Position numbers and translations under genes: made by a program
DNA from: Paraphoma chrysanthemicola
Taxonomy: Eukaryota; Ascomycota; Dothideomycetes; Pleosporales; Phaeosphaeriaceae
NCBI GenBank assembly: GCA_020744225.1
Contig: JAGMWG010000003.1
Coordinates: forward strand, 1,240,001 to 1,304,000
Length of the DNA stretch: 64,000 bases
Reading direction: 5' to 3'
Part shown: in pieces, positions 35,440 through 47,400 of the stretch
Layout: each line of letters starts with the position of its first letter
Position numbering within the stretch: position 1 is the first letter of the stretch
The notes under the pieces: model-generated
What the model was told of the DNA's origin: nothing
The model's database searches: none
Seen by the model: the letters and a program-made list of their open reading frames with translations, nothing else

Positions 35440-37170
35440 ATGAGATTACGCACGACGTCGAAGAAGATTGAGCCGCGGCTAGTACCTTTCGATTCACTCA
35501 TCGACGATGTGTTGTATATGGTTCTCGACCAAATTCTATTAGCGGAAGGCGCTATGGGCCTCACGAACCTCACGTTGGTCTCTCGCCGCCTATATCTCTG
35601 CACCATCCCACATCTCTTCCGCACTGTCAATCTCGACGTGACCAGGGCCTCACACGTCCGCCTGCTGAGCCGACTCGCACGGCCTGGGTCACGAATACCA
35701 GGCCTTATCCGGAAACTCGCAGTCATAGGAATCGATGAACAACGAAAGGACCTTCTATGCGATACTGTCACCGTTGTTTCCAAATTGGAATGTCTTAAAG
35801 CAATATACTGGCGGGATAGCTCTCTAGATATCCCGTCGCGATTCTGGATACGCTTGACCGCAAATTTCCGAAAGCGAGGGTACGAATAGAAGCAAGTTGT
35901 ATTAATCTTCTTAAGACAGCAGAAGAGTCGCCGCCATCAACATGCATCCTTCAATCAGCTTTGAGACACCCTATCGTCAGAAATCTCTGCTATTTCTACC
36001 TGAAGCCGAAGATGGACCAGTTTTATGATAATTTCAAGAGGGACGTGGTTAATATGCTGACGCATAGTCGCGCTCTCAAGAGATTGTTGATACCACCGGC
36101 CAACGCTGTGGACAAGCATTATCCTGAAATGATCGACGCATTCCACGCATCGGACCTACCTAGACTCTGTGAACTGTGTCTTCTGACCCGAGACATGGAA
36201 TTGTTCACACAACAAGAACTTTGCATCTGGGGCTCAAAGGGCGGCTGGTATCAGCTAAGTAGCCTCAGTCTTACTCATACAAGGCATCTCGTCTCCTTTG
36301 TTGGAAGAGTATCGAGTCTAAATACTCTACGGTTGTGTCCTCGAGGCATACAAGATTTTGAAGCTCTCGGAGAACACCTAGAAAGCTTCACTGACACATC
36401 TCCCTTTGGACCGATCACAACGCTAGAATTTACAGGCTGTAAAACTATACACGGCCTCGCTGACGAGATCCAAATTGCCCCTTGGTATATCTTACGTCAT
36501 ACTCCGGATCTGGAAGACTTGGATATTTCTCGAGTACGCTTCGACAACGTCACTCCCGGACCAGCTCTGGACATGGCAACCGCACAGGACATTAAAGACG
36601 TTCGGAGTATGTGCCCAAAGCTGGAAACGATCTGGATCGACATTGGACTTCGAGGATCCTATGCAGATTGGCCTGTGGATGTCTTGCTAGAATTAGTTCG
36701 CTTCGAGAAACTGTCGTCCCTCATGCTATATCTGCACCGTCGGGAAACGAAGCGAGCGAAGATCATGACAAACTTTCTCGATAACGCTCGGATTGCCAGG
36801 CGCATGAGTCGCGAGAGACAGCGCCTTGGTCTGCCGTGGTGTGAGCAATTCACCGTGAGCTTCAAGACCGTGCGTCTATGGGAGGTCATGCAGGAGCGCT
36901 GGGACATTCCAGATGACATAGTAGACTGCTCTAAGTCACCTGTTGGAATGTACTATAGGTCTCATTCTGCAGAAGGCAAGGATTCTCCAACTCGCACACG
37001 ACCAAATGACAGTGCAGGAGTTGGAGAGCAAAAAGGCGAAACAGCTCACGGGAAAGTTCGGCTGGGACAGAAAGGGCTACGGGAAGGAGATCAAGAAGCG
37101 CTTCGAGAATGATGGCATGGGACGCGAAGCTACTGGAGCTCCTTCCCTCTATGATCTCTGGACTCAGTAG
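35440..37170 (+). pseudogene. F-box-like gene with a one-base frameshift
   Basis: Likely substrate adaptor of an SCF ubiquitin ligase, or its relic. The N-terminus holds an F-box (VPFDSLIDDVLYMVLDQIL to LTLVSRRLYLCTIPHLFRTV, about residues 15-65). The first frame then stops at 35887-35889. From about 35867 a different frame is open and continues the same kind of protein (KFPKARVRIEAS, then LRHPIVRNLCYFYLK) for over 300 codons. The shift equals one missing base in the short A run at 35863-35865. A likely intron at 36921-36972 (weak donor GTAGAC, acceptor TGCAG) leads into a well-behaved end, LTGKFGWDRKGYGKEIKKRFE, stopping at 37170. Restoring the one base would make total length exactly a multiple of three (559 codons plus stop). 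It could be a sequencing error, a true pseudogene, or a strain-specific loss. Confidence 0.7.
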
Positions 37171-37783
37171 GAACAAAGTGTAAAACTGCAGAGGACCAAG
37201 ACAGTGGAAGAAATGAAGAAGTAGAAGCTTGTTCAGGCGATCATACTAGAATCTGAATCAGCATCACAGAGTCATCATTAGACATAGCAACCGTGTCAAA
37301 CACAAACACTTCAGATCATCAATAGTCAAGACAACAATGAAAATGTCTCGCCCAGCTCAAACAACACAACTCAAAGACAAGAATGTCTCGTACATGCAAC
37401 AATCACGAACCACAAACGCACCTGTACCAAGCAGATTCAATATGTATAATAAGCGTGTTGCACAAGACCTACACTGCGAAAAGACAGAACTGCACTGTGG
37501 TCATTGTTTCAAAGTTTCTATTGTGCAGAACAGTTGTGACAAAAACACCTTCAGAAACAACTGACATACTACTCACTGCCACGCCTTCAACCAACACATC
37601 ACCATCTCCAACACACACATTCGCACGTTCACGCTTCAACTCCGCAGCACTGCAACACACACGCATCTTCAACTCTACGCTACCACCACTACCACTAACA
37701 CCACTCTTCCAACCTAAACATCATACCTGATCGCATCCCCAAACCCACCTTCCTCTTCGCTTACCGCTCCAACACAAAATCAA
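37171..37783. other. Intergenic, A/C-rich low complexity at the right end
   Basis: About 610 bases. From 37560 to 37740 the plus strand is strongly A/C-rich (many ACAC and CCAC units), which produces frames rich in Thr, Pro and His that are probably not coding. It may be a leader for the short ORF at 37784. Confidence 0.5.
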
Positions 37784-38053
37784 ATGTGCTACATCCTCCT
37801 CTCGACGTGCACCCACTGTGCATGGACGCTACGCATCCGGTACACGCGCTGCACGCACGCACACCAGCACAGTCTGGACCCGGTAGCGTGTCCAAATCGC
37901 ATGAAGAGACGACGACTAAGTGCGGGGAGGAGGAGGTGTGGGAAGTGTGAGGCGCGGAAGGGCAGCTTGAGTTTTGGGCCGAGGCGAGACGAGGAGGAAG
38001 AGGAAGCGGATGAACAGAGGCAGGACGAGTTGAGAAGGAAGGACGGGAAATAG
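37784..38053 (+). CDS. Short Cys-rich basic/acidic protein, hypothetical
   Basis: Open frame of 89 codons with an ATG in AAATGTG context. The N-terminus is Cys/His-rich (MCYILLSTCTHCAW, then CTHAHQH and DPVACPNR). A basic patch follows (MKRRRLSAGRRRCGKCEARK), then a highly acidic and charged tail (DEEEEEADEQRQDE). Small proteins beginning MC with spaced Cys/His pairs and a late CxxC are common in Pezizomycotina, and this one fits that pattern from memory. There is no intron and no signal peptide. It could equally be a chance frame in G/A-rich DNA. Confidence 0.4.
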   Translation: MCYILLSTCTHCAWTLRIRYTRCTHAHQHSLDPVACPNRMKRRRLSAGRRRCGKCEARKGSLSFGPRRDEEEEEADEQRQDELRRKDGK

Positions 38054-38517
38054 TGGTTGGGGTGGTGGAAGAGTGTGCTCTACAACAAGATGACAAGGAC
38101 AGGGAATGAGCAGGTAGACGAAGAGGAGAGACGTGCACGCGCGGTAAGTAATGACGGGACAAGACTCATCTTGACCTGACCAAAAAAAAAAGGAATATAA
38201 GGATAGAAAGAATTATGATTGTTGCGTGCGCCTTTACAAACACCCATTCCCAAAAACCCAGTTATCAAGTGTGTCTATCCAATGCCCAAGAGGGGGGTAT
38301 ACAAGATTTCCAGGACCACTATCCAAAAAAAGCAAAATCTCTTTCGTCATCGCCCTTTATGCACATGTATCTCGGCCGTGACACATTCCATTCGCTCATG
38401 CCCGTGTTCAAACATGCATATACAAGCCAAAACTTCGTTGTTCCATGGTCGCATTACTCCCTGCCTCCCTCACACACCAATCAATTAGTTAGAGAGGAAA
38501 AGGGGAAACAAGGAGTC
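38054..38517. other. Intergenic, 3' region of the coiled-coil gene
   Basis: About 460 bases with a run of ten A residues near 38183-38192. No further feature was seen. Confidence 0.6.
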
Positions 38518-40500
38518 TTAGTTCTCCTGGCCCTCCGTCTTGGGCGGTGCTTGGCCGAACAAACCGCCGAACCAACTTGCTCGGTTGGCCGCTTTGCGCG
38601 CCTGTACGGCTTCCTGCTCATTCTGCACAAGGCGGAGTGGACGCATGCCTTTGCCCGTCATGGGCCCGGCAGTTTCGCTGCGTTCAAGACGACGAGGCGG
38701 ACTGGGCGTGTCGACAGAAGTGCCGTCGCTCTTTGCGTCGCCTTCTTCTTGAATGGCGTTGGAGGTCGGAACTTGTTGGCCCGAGGGCGCGCGCGAGATG
38801 GGATTGGGTGCGCCGGGGGCAGTGTTGGGAGCAATGGGGAGGCCGAAGAAGGAATTGCGAGGCGAGACGATGCCGGGTGACGTTGTGCCGGATGTTGAGA
38901 TCATTTTGTTGACCACATCTGCGGCTCCGGGCCCAACACCGGATGCTGAGCGGCGGTGCGTGTAGCTGCCAGAGGGTTTGCGGTTTGAGGTCGAGCGCGC
39001 GAGAGGTATGCTGGGTGCTGTGGCTGGGTCTTCATTGACGCTCTGCTGGTTTGCGGTGACGGGAGGAGGGCCCATCATGCTTAATGGACGAGGCTTGCGG
39101 TTGCCGCCCATGGCGACAGACTTGGCGCGCTGGAGGAAGCCTTGCGGCTCGTCATCTTGAGGCGGAGGTGGTGGCAGCTCCTTGTTCTTGTCTGGGCCGG
39201 CCGCTGGGTCGCCCTCCTCGTCGTTGCCTCCAGCCAGGACTGATTCGAAACCCTGATGGGTGAGCAGACGACCGATAATCTTGTTGATATAGAGTGTCAA
39301 GGCCTTGTTCTCGCCCCTAAGCCCAGCGACTTCACCTTCAAGCCTGCGAACTGCCTCGACGTCTGCCTCCTCTGCTGACTGCAGCTCGTCGGCCAAACTC
39401 GTCGATGGAGCCGCGGGTGCGCGGTCTTCGGCATGCGATGACTCCCGCAAGAAGTCGCCACGGCTCAAGTCTCCGTTCAGTGTCTTCTCGCCAAGGAGGA
39501 TCTGGAAGCTCTCGTTATCCTCCATGAGACGTGCGTTGGTCATGCGAGTCTCGAGCAGCTGCTTCTCCAGCTCGTGCATGCGGCCACCGCCGGCGTTCTC
39601 AACCTCTGTGAGCTTGACCTGGTACTCGGCGAGCTCCAAACGCAGACCCTCGATGATCTTGTCTTTCTGGTTGATCAGCTTCGAGTTATTTCGTGAGTCG
39701 CTGCGGTGGACTGAGGAAGGCGGGGCAAAAGACCCGGCGGCTTCGAGGTTCTGCGAGGAGTTTGTGCGCGAGGGATTGTTGCGGAATGCTGTGTAGGGTT
39801 AGCAAAGACGTCGTTGGCGGTATGAGCTCAATGACTTACCTCCTCGTGACATGTGCTCCTCCTCGCTGTCGGGCTGGAGGTTCTTTGACGCCATCGTCTC
39901 CTTGAGCCGCTGGATTGTCTCTTGCAGCTCTTCCTCGCGTGTCTGTGTCTCCTCCTTCTCCTTCATGGCCTGCACCCGCTCGGCCTCATAGATGCCCTCG
40001 AGCTCGCGGTGTTGCCGTGTGAGCTCGCGCTTGACGTTCTCGAGCGACTCGACCTTCTCCTCTTCCTCGTGTGCCCGCTCCTCGAGCTTGGCCTGCTCCA
40101 GGAGGGCTTCGTCCAGCTTGGAGTTGAGCACCTCGACCTGCTTCTTGCGCTCGACGGCTTCGATTTCAGCCTTCTCTAACCGGTCCCTGAGGTCCTGCAG
40201 GAAGGCGGCCTGCTCCTCGCGGGCATCATCGTCGCTGGCATCGGCCTGCGATGCGCTGCTGCTCAGGTTGGACGAGGCAGCGGGCTTCTTGACGGCGGCG
40301 CGCGCAGACACGGGTGCGCCGTTTGTGCCTGAGCGAACAGAGCGTGTCCGTGTGACGCCACCTGCGCCGTTTGTGGTGGGCGTGGACGACTTGGCGGGCG
40401 TGCGGTTGGCAGCTCCTGGAGACGACGAGGCGGTCCTCGCAGCAGCAGCATCGCGCCGTGGGGTGCCCGCAGGAGGCTTGGGTGCTGCAGCAGTCGACAT
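38518..40500 (-). CDS. Coiled-coil protein, conserved in fungi
   Basis: Two exons, 40500-39840 and 39788-38518 (51 bp intron), 643 residues. Residues 1-85 are Ala/Ser/Thr/Pro-rich and basic. A long coiled coil follows at about 95-215 (FLQDLRDRLEKAEIEAVERK, VLNSKLDEALLEQAKLEERA, QTREEELQETIQRLKETM). A second coiled coil after the intron covers about 250-400 (KDKIIEGLRLELAEYQVKL, VEAVRRLEGEVAGLRGENKA, then LYINKIIGRLL). The last 220 residues are disordered with a short conserved-looking block, NRASWFGGLFGQ, near the end. There is no catalytic motif. A cytoskeletal or tethering role would be a guess; I do not name a family. Confidence 0.8.
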
Positions 40501-41478
40501 TATGTGTGTGCTTCTTTGTGTGTGAGGTGTGAAACCGTTTCGCAGGCTCGGAGAGGGCAACGGCGCTGTGATATGCGGCGGGTTGCTCCGAATTTAGCCC
40601 AAGATCAGCGAGTTGTGGTTGCGGCCAACGGTTGGTCGTCCAGGCTGAGCGCGGCGATCTGTGAGGTCGAATGCGGCCGTGCTACAGTGGACAGTGACGG
40701 CGAACACAACACTGCGACTCGGCGTGTTTACAGAGAGTCAAGAAGCGGACAGGCACTGGCAGTTGCAGCATCGACGGGGTTCCGCAGTTAGAGTAGCTCT
40801 AATTTCACCCTTCCCTGCCCTGCATGATCCGCCAAGCCACACGTCGCGGCACAGGGCCGTTGACCAGGCCACGGAGAGATGACTTGCAGCACCGCACTCA
40901 AACTTTCCCGAGGCCACTCCAGCGGGCCAGTGAAAGGCAATGTTTCCAGCATTGCCCGGCCTGTCCTACCAAGCTAGCCTTGACACGGACTTGGGCTGAT
41001 ACAACGCGCTGTTATGCCGTTAAGATGAGTGCGCTCCAAGTGCCACGTTCGTCATTAGCTATCTGCTGCGGTGCGCTCACGTGGCATCCGTCGGCAGTTT
41101 GCGTGCTGGCTTCAAGACGGGAAGCCACTGCCTGAAGTGCACGTGGGCTGCCCGTGAGCTGCACATTGATACTTTCGCTACTACACTCCCTAGGGGGTCC
41201 ACCAAACGCCAACAATATCAGGACACACTCTATGCAATGCTAGAGACGCCTCTTGTTGTTGGATCTAGTACCTAAGTAGGGCTCGGACAGTCCATGTATA
41301 CACCAGCATCGCATTCATATTACATACGTAGAAACAATATCATAACTATTTCGCACCGCAAATGCTACAAAACATGCATACATAGACGAGCCCAGCAAAA
41401 TCAAGTGCAATGTCCTTTCCTTGGGTAGTCTGTACCAATCCGTACGCCGGCTCATGCAACATAACCTTTTTGCGCCGC
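40501..41478. other. Intergenic, no gene seen
   Basis: About 980 bases between the coiled-coil gene start and the histidine-kinase stop (both minus strand). Frames up to about 100 codons occur on the plus strand but show no recognisable motif. Confidence 0.55.
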
Positions 41479-44400
41479 TCACGAGGTCGGAGGTGGTGTA
41501 TCCTCCTTGCCATTCGGCCCAAGCCAGCGCTGTGTGACACTGCGCACACTCGACGGCCTACTCCTCATCTTCTTCTCGCCAATCTCTTCCTTCACAAGCG
41601 CACTGGCCTGCTTCTTCACCACGCCGTTCTTCTCTTCGCCGCCTGTTCCAGCATCGTTCAGTGCTTGCTTGACGAGCTTCTTCGCTTCGTCTTGTAGATT
41701 CGGAATTTCTTTCGCCTCGCCCTCCTTGTTGAGATACGACTCAAGAAGCGCTTTCAGCGTCTGTGCTCGTACCGGTTTGGCAAGGTAGTTGTTCATTCCG
41801 CTGTCGAGGCACTTTTCGCGATCTCCTTGAATCGCCGAGGCAGTCATGGCAATGATGAGAATGTTCCTGATTTCTGGATTCGAGTGCTTGCGGATCAATT
41901 TTGTGGCTGTCAAGGGTTAGCTGCAGTTCGCTACTTCCATGGAACAACCGGGACGTACCTTCATATCCATCGCAGTGTGGCATCTGCACGTCCATAAGCA
42001 CGAGGTGGAACGGTCGACCATTATCGCTGGCTCGTTCAAGTGCATCGATGGTTTTGAAGCCGTCGAGATACGCATCGCACTTGAAGCCGAGCTTTTGCAC
42101 GAAACTAATGGCTATGCGTTGGTTGATCAAATTGTCTTCCGCGATACAGATCCGCAGCTCATTCCTCGGTATCGTCGAAAGATCGATGCACGTTCCCGAT
42201 TGCGGTTCATGGCCATTGTTCTCCTGGCTAGAGAACTTCGCCATTGGGTCTGGCTCGCGTGTATACTGCCTGTCTCTTGCTTGGGCCTTGGCCACTTTCT
42301 GGAAGCGTAGGGAGAATGATACCGTTGTGCCCACGCCAGGGGTTGAATCTAGCCATACTTTGCCATGCATCACATTCTCGATAAGCGCCTTGCAGATACT
42401 GAGGCCGAGGCCCGTACCACCGTAGCTCCGTGAAGAGGAAGATTCGATCTGCGAGAATGGGAGGAAGAGTTTCTTCTTTTGCTCGTCTGGAATACCGATA
42501 CCTGTGTCGATAACGCTGCAGGTGACATCGACCCAATCATCGGCTTCGTCGTTGACCACGGCGCGTACAGTAACACTACCTCGTGGGGTGAATTTGTACG
42601 AGTTGGAGAGAAGATTCATCAGGATCTGGTGAAGTCTAACAGGATCGCCCATGACCAACATTTCGGGATCCAGCTCAAGTTGTTCCACAGTCTTGAGACC
42701 GCGCTCCGCATTCGTGTACGCGAGTGCTCGGACCACCTCTGTGATGGTCTCGTTCAAGGACAGCGGCATTTCCATTACGTTCATCTTGCCAGCCTCGAGT
42801 TTAGAGTAGTCCAGGAGGTCATTGATAATGGACAGTAAAGTATCGGCACAGACTCGGATCGAATCGGCGTAGCCGGCTTGCTCCGAGTTCAAGATGCTCG
42901 CCTTCAGCAGTTCAGACATTCCAATCACACCATTGAGTGGTGTGCGAAGCTCATGCGAAACATTGGCGAGGAACAGACTTTTGGCCTTGGCGGCCTCTTC
43001 TTTGAGCTTCATATTGCGGATCGCGATTGCTTCCGCTTCTTTGGCCTTGATCTCTGCTGCTCGTGCTTGCGCCAAAGCACGTTTTTGCATTTCCAGCATA
43101 GCTTCGTTGCTGGCACTGACGCGCTCAATCTCCTTAAAAAGCAGCGCATTGGCGAGTGAAATAGAGATCTGATTGACGAGCAGTCGCAGCACTTGTGTAT
43201 TCCGCTCAGTGAATGAATTCGGAGGCCCTTCGACGTAGATTGATCCCAATAGATGGTCAGAATGGACGATTGGGATGCAGATGACCGCTTTGCCCTCTGG
43301 ATTTCGCAGAAGATACGACTCTGACACATTTGAAAATCGATCGTCTTCCAGCAGATTCTGCACAAATACAGTTTCCCTAAACCTCAACACGTATCGAGTA
43401 ATCTGTTGTGCGACGACATCATCTACAGTCTCGAGCGCCTGGCCGGTCGGATACGAGTGGACGCCTGCAGGAAAGCCATTGTCGTTGTCTGGCTCATTGG
43501 TCGCAACACATGCAACACTCCACTCGATCTGCGAGTCTTCAATGACGATACCACAGAGCGTACCGCCCGTTGACTCCAGGATGATTGAGGCCATCTTTGC
43601 CATCAGTTTGTCGACTTTCAACTCACTGCTGAGAACTTGGCTCGATTCAAGAATTGAGCTCAAGTCCAACATATCTAAGCCGACGGCGGAAAACCCGTTT
43701 TGTAGATCATGGCTAGATTCCTGTCTTCTGCCAGTCTCTGGCACGATCCAGTTCTGCGTCCGATCCACGGCGCTTTCGGTGGCCAGGTATTGTTCATGAT
43801 CGTCGTTCTGCTCGAGCCTGAATGTAGTATTGCCCGTGTCGATGATTGTTGTTTGCACCCCGACATCCATGGTCGGAACAGTGGAATGGCCACGCAAAAG
43901 CCACTCGTACTTCATCGCGACGTGATTTGCCTTGCCGAAAGCTGATATTCTCCGATATGTAGAGATGCAGTCTTTAAGCGAGTGTCGAGCCGCTCTGTAG
44001 GCCTTCTTTCTGATGAGCCATTCAGCATAGAGTTCATGCGAGAACGCCTCATCGAGGACGAACTGGTTGCACTCGCTATGATCCATGGCTGCCTCGTAAT
44101 TCTGCAGCGCCGACGGAGGATCTCGTTGCACATCGGCTAGTACTGCAAGAAGCAGACAAATCCATCCACGATAGTTCACATCCGTGATCGCGCAGCAGGA
44201 CTCTAGCAGCTTGATTGTGTTTTGCACAAACGTGATCATCTCTTCCTTTCGAGAATCATCAGGATGATCTCTTATGGTGGCCATGTAGCACAGTGACAGG
44301 TAGTATCTGACGGAGTAATTGAGGCGCTCACACCAGAGACCGCTGAGCATAGGAAGAAGCATTTCGCCGAGAGCTATTGCTTCTTGAGTATAACCATAGA

Positions 44401-47400
44401 GAGCCAACACCGGCAGCTTCAGTGCCAGGTAAAAGGATTTTGGCCGCTTCGGGTTACTTGCTGTCTTTTCAATGTATTCGACATAAGCAATGGAATCATG
44501 CTCGTGGTCAGTGAAGATCTCGGACGCATCGTGCGTCCGCGTTTTGCCTTGGAGTGCTCTTGAATATTGACGCGAAGCCATTAGTAATACGCCGCCACGA
44601 AGATCTCGATGCCAATTTTTCATGTCCACCGGTGTGTCTTCAATCCATCCTTCCAGTTCGGCTACGTCGTATGAGGCCATGACACGGAAATGAGCTTGGA
44701 CTGAAAATCCGGAAGGGCCAAGTTAGCTATGTCTCAACTAGAAGAGTCTTAGGAAGCTCACCTCCGAGATTGAGGAGCGTTAGGATGCGGTCCCCAGCAG
44801 TAAGGGTTGCATCAAGTGCACCCACTAGGCTGGGAATAAGATCACCAATAGGCGCTTCGAAATGTCCTAAGAATAGAGGCTGAAGCGTTTGGGTTCTACC
44901 AACCGTGTAATGATCATCCGGGAACATTTGAAGGAGGCGCTTAGCAAGAGCACCCATGTCTACTGCAAAATTCATCATCTGGAAGCGGCCTCCAGCAACA
45001 CTTCCGAGGTGGACGTAGGCAAGTGCGACTTGCGGCATGGTGCCCCGATCGAGATGTAGGTTGACCAATTTCAGGGTAGCTTGATAGAATAGGAGGCTAT
45101 TTGACCAGAAGGCAGCGCTTAGAAGCTAAAAAATATGTGCAATCAGCGCATGTCTTATACTGTACATTGACGTTGACACATACCTCGATGAATATTGGTC
45201 CCATGGTCTGGAGTAAGCGATCATCAACTTCTGGCTGTCGAGCAAGCATCTCATCCTTGTCGGTAGTCTGTAGTCTCGCGTATAGTTTCTGAAACTCGGA
45301 ATCGCACTCTTCCCACGTTGTAGGTGGTATTGGAGTGCCGAGAAGCGAGAGGCAGTCTTTCAGAGCCTGAAAGGCGCCAAAGCTGTCACCTCGCACCGCA
45401 AATACTCTACTCTGCAAGATGAACGAGCTTGCCATATCACATGGATCTCGTGCATTCCTGAATGTTGTTCTGATGAGACTCAGCGCTTCATCAAGCATGC
45501 CTTGGTGCCAGTAGCACTCCGCCGACCGCACGAAGAGCTGTAAAGTCTCCTGGTAAGATACGTCAGGGAGCTCCGAGTCCCAGGGATTATCTTGAAGAAG
45601 CATAAGACAGTGGGCGAAGTAGTATATGCCAGTGGATCGTGCGCCTGATTCGATAGCTGTTTCGCCAGCCTGATACAGAACGTCGCGAAAAGTGGCCCGG
45701 AGTGGCTCGCGAGCTTTGATAAGCTCAGCGGCCAGGCAAATGTGGCGAGCTCGCATATACAGCGCTTTCGAGCCGAGTGTCAAGTCCTCGTGGTACTCAG
45801 TCCCTGTTGTGACAAGCTTCGAGATTAGATAATGCATCATCTGCGTGTTCCAGTCGCGATCGAGCGAACTCGCGGCGGCTGTTAGGTAGCGATCATGACT
45901 GAAGCGGAACCTAGCATCCTGTTCGGCGGGCATGAGTACATAGGCGCTCAAGGCCCCGTTCAACGCGTCCATGGCGCTCTCCTTTACAGCGAGAAGCGGT
46001 ATCCTATCAGCATCCGCAGGTGCGCATCTTGGATCCATCAAATTCTTGATGAGATCGAAGGAGAAAGAACCACCCAAGAGCGAGGCCCATGCAACCAGCT
46101 TCCGTGAAGGATGAGGTAGCTCCAACAGCCGTTTCGCAATGAAATCGTTCGTGACCGAAGACCCGTATTCTGGACTTTCGAACACTTCAAACACTTTGTC
46201 GAGGTCGAATAGCCAGTTATTATCTCGCCAGGAGTAATACACACACTTTTTGCGGTTGCAAGTGTCTAGGATTTCGCGGATGTAAAACAAATTTCCGCGA
46301 CTCTTCTCCTGTATAACGGCGACAAGCGGGAGAATATACTGATGGTCGCGGTGAAGAGTCTCAGCAACATAGTCAGCCGTTTGTGCCTCGGTGAATGGTA
46401 GTAATTGCACCCTGGTGGCATGGAGCAGTAGAGGACGGAGCTCGCGTGGAAGTGTCTCTTCATCGACATAAGTGAACATCAGAATGAGCGGTATTTTAGC
46501 CGACACAATATGCTGAATAAGCTCAGCACTTTCGGGATCAGCATTCTGTACGTCTTCGAGATTCCATATGCACAGCTTTTGCATGGCCAGGAGGCGTAGA
46601 ACGTCGATGAAGACGTTCATGAACTTCGATGATTTGGAAGCACCACCACTCCGAAGCCAAGCTTCGGCAGTGTGACCTGAACTGCCGCAGTGAATCGCAG
46701 GCGAAGAAGCCCGGCGATGATCCATGCTCCTGGACATTTCCACTTCTCGTGGCTGCGGTTTGCGCGCATTGCCTGTATCTAGAAGCCATCCGGGCAGGTC
46801 AAGGTACGTACGAAGAACCGTCCAAACTCCAGTATTCTTAAGAAACGACCGGAGACTATTATGGAAGTCAGTTGAGACGTCGGCCTCGCTGAAAATCTGC
46901 CGAAACAAAGACGACATGAGCTTGAGGATGGGATCGAAGGGCGCCTTCCTGTCTGGATCAAATTTGGCCGTGGCAAAGTACCCAGAGCTCCTGGCTGTGC
47001 TTTGCACAGACTGAACCAAGCGACTCTTCCCAAGTCCGGTTGCGCCTCCAATAGCTACAACTTCGCAGCGAGCTTTGCGTCTGTTGAAACGTCTGGTGTT
47101 TGACATTGTCCGAAGAAGTGATCCTGCGAGACATAGATGTTAGTGAAGGTGTAGCAAGTCTCTCTTCACGCACACCAACAGCATGTCGTGATTATACTTA
47201 AGCCGTCTCAACTAGTAGCTCAGAAGCGGCAATGGAGGAAGAGCAAGCACTTAGCCTGGCTAGCTTCAAGGCAGAAAATAAGTAATGCATAACGTACCCT
47301 GAGCATAGTTAGCAGTGCGTTAACAATCGTAATAAGAACGGGCGATGATGTTCAGCTACACGTGTAACCAACGCCGTCAACAAATGTACGTACTTCTGTT

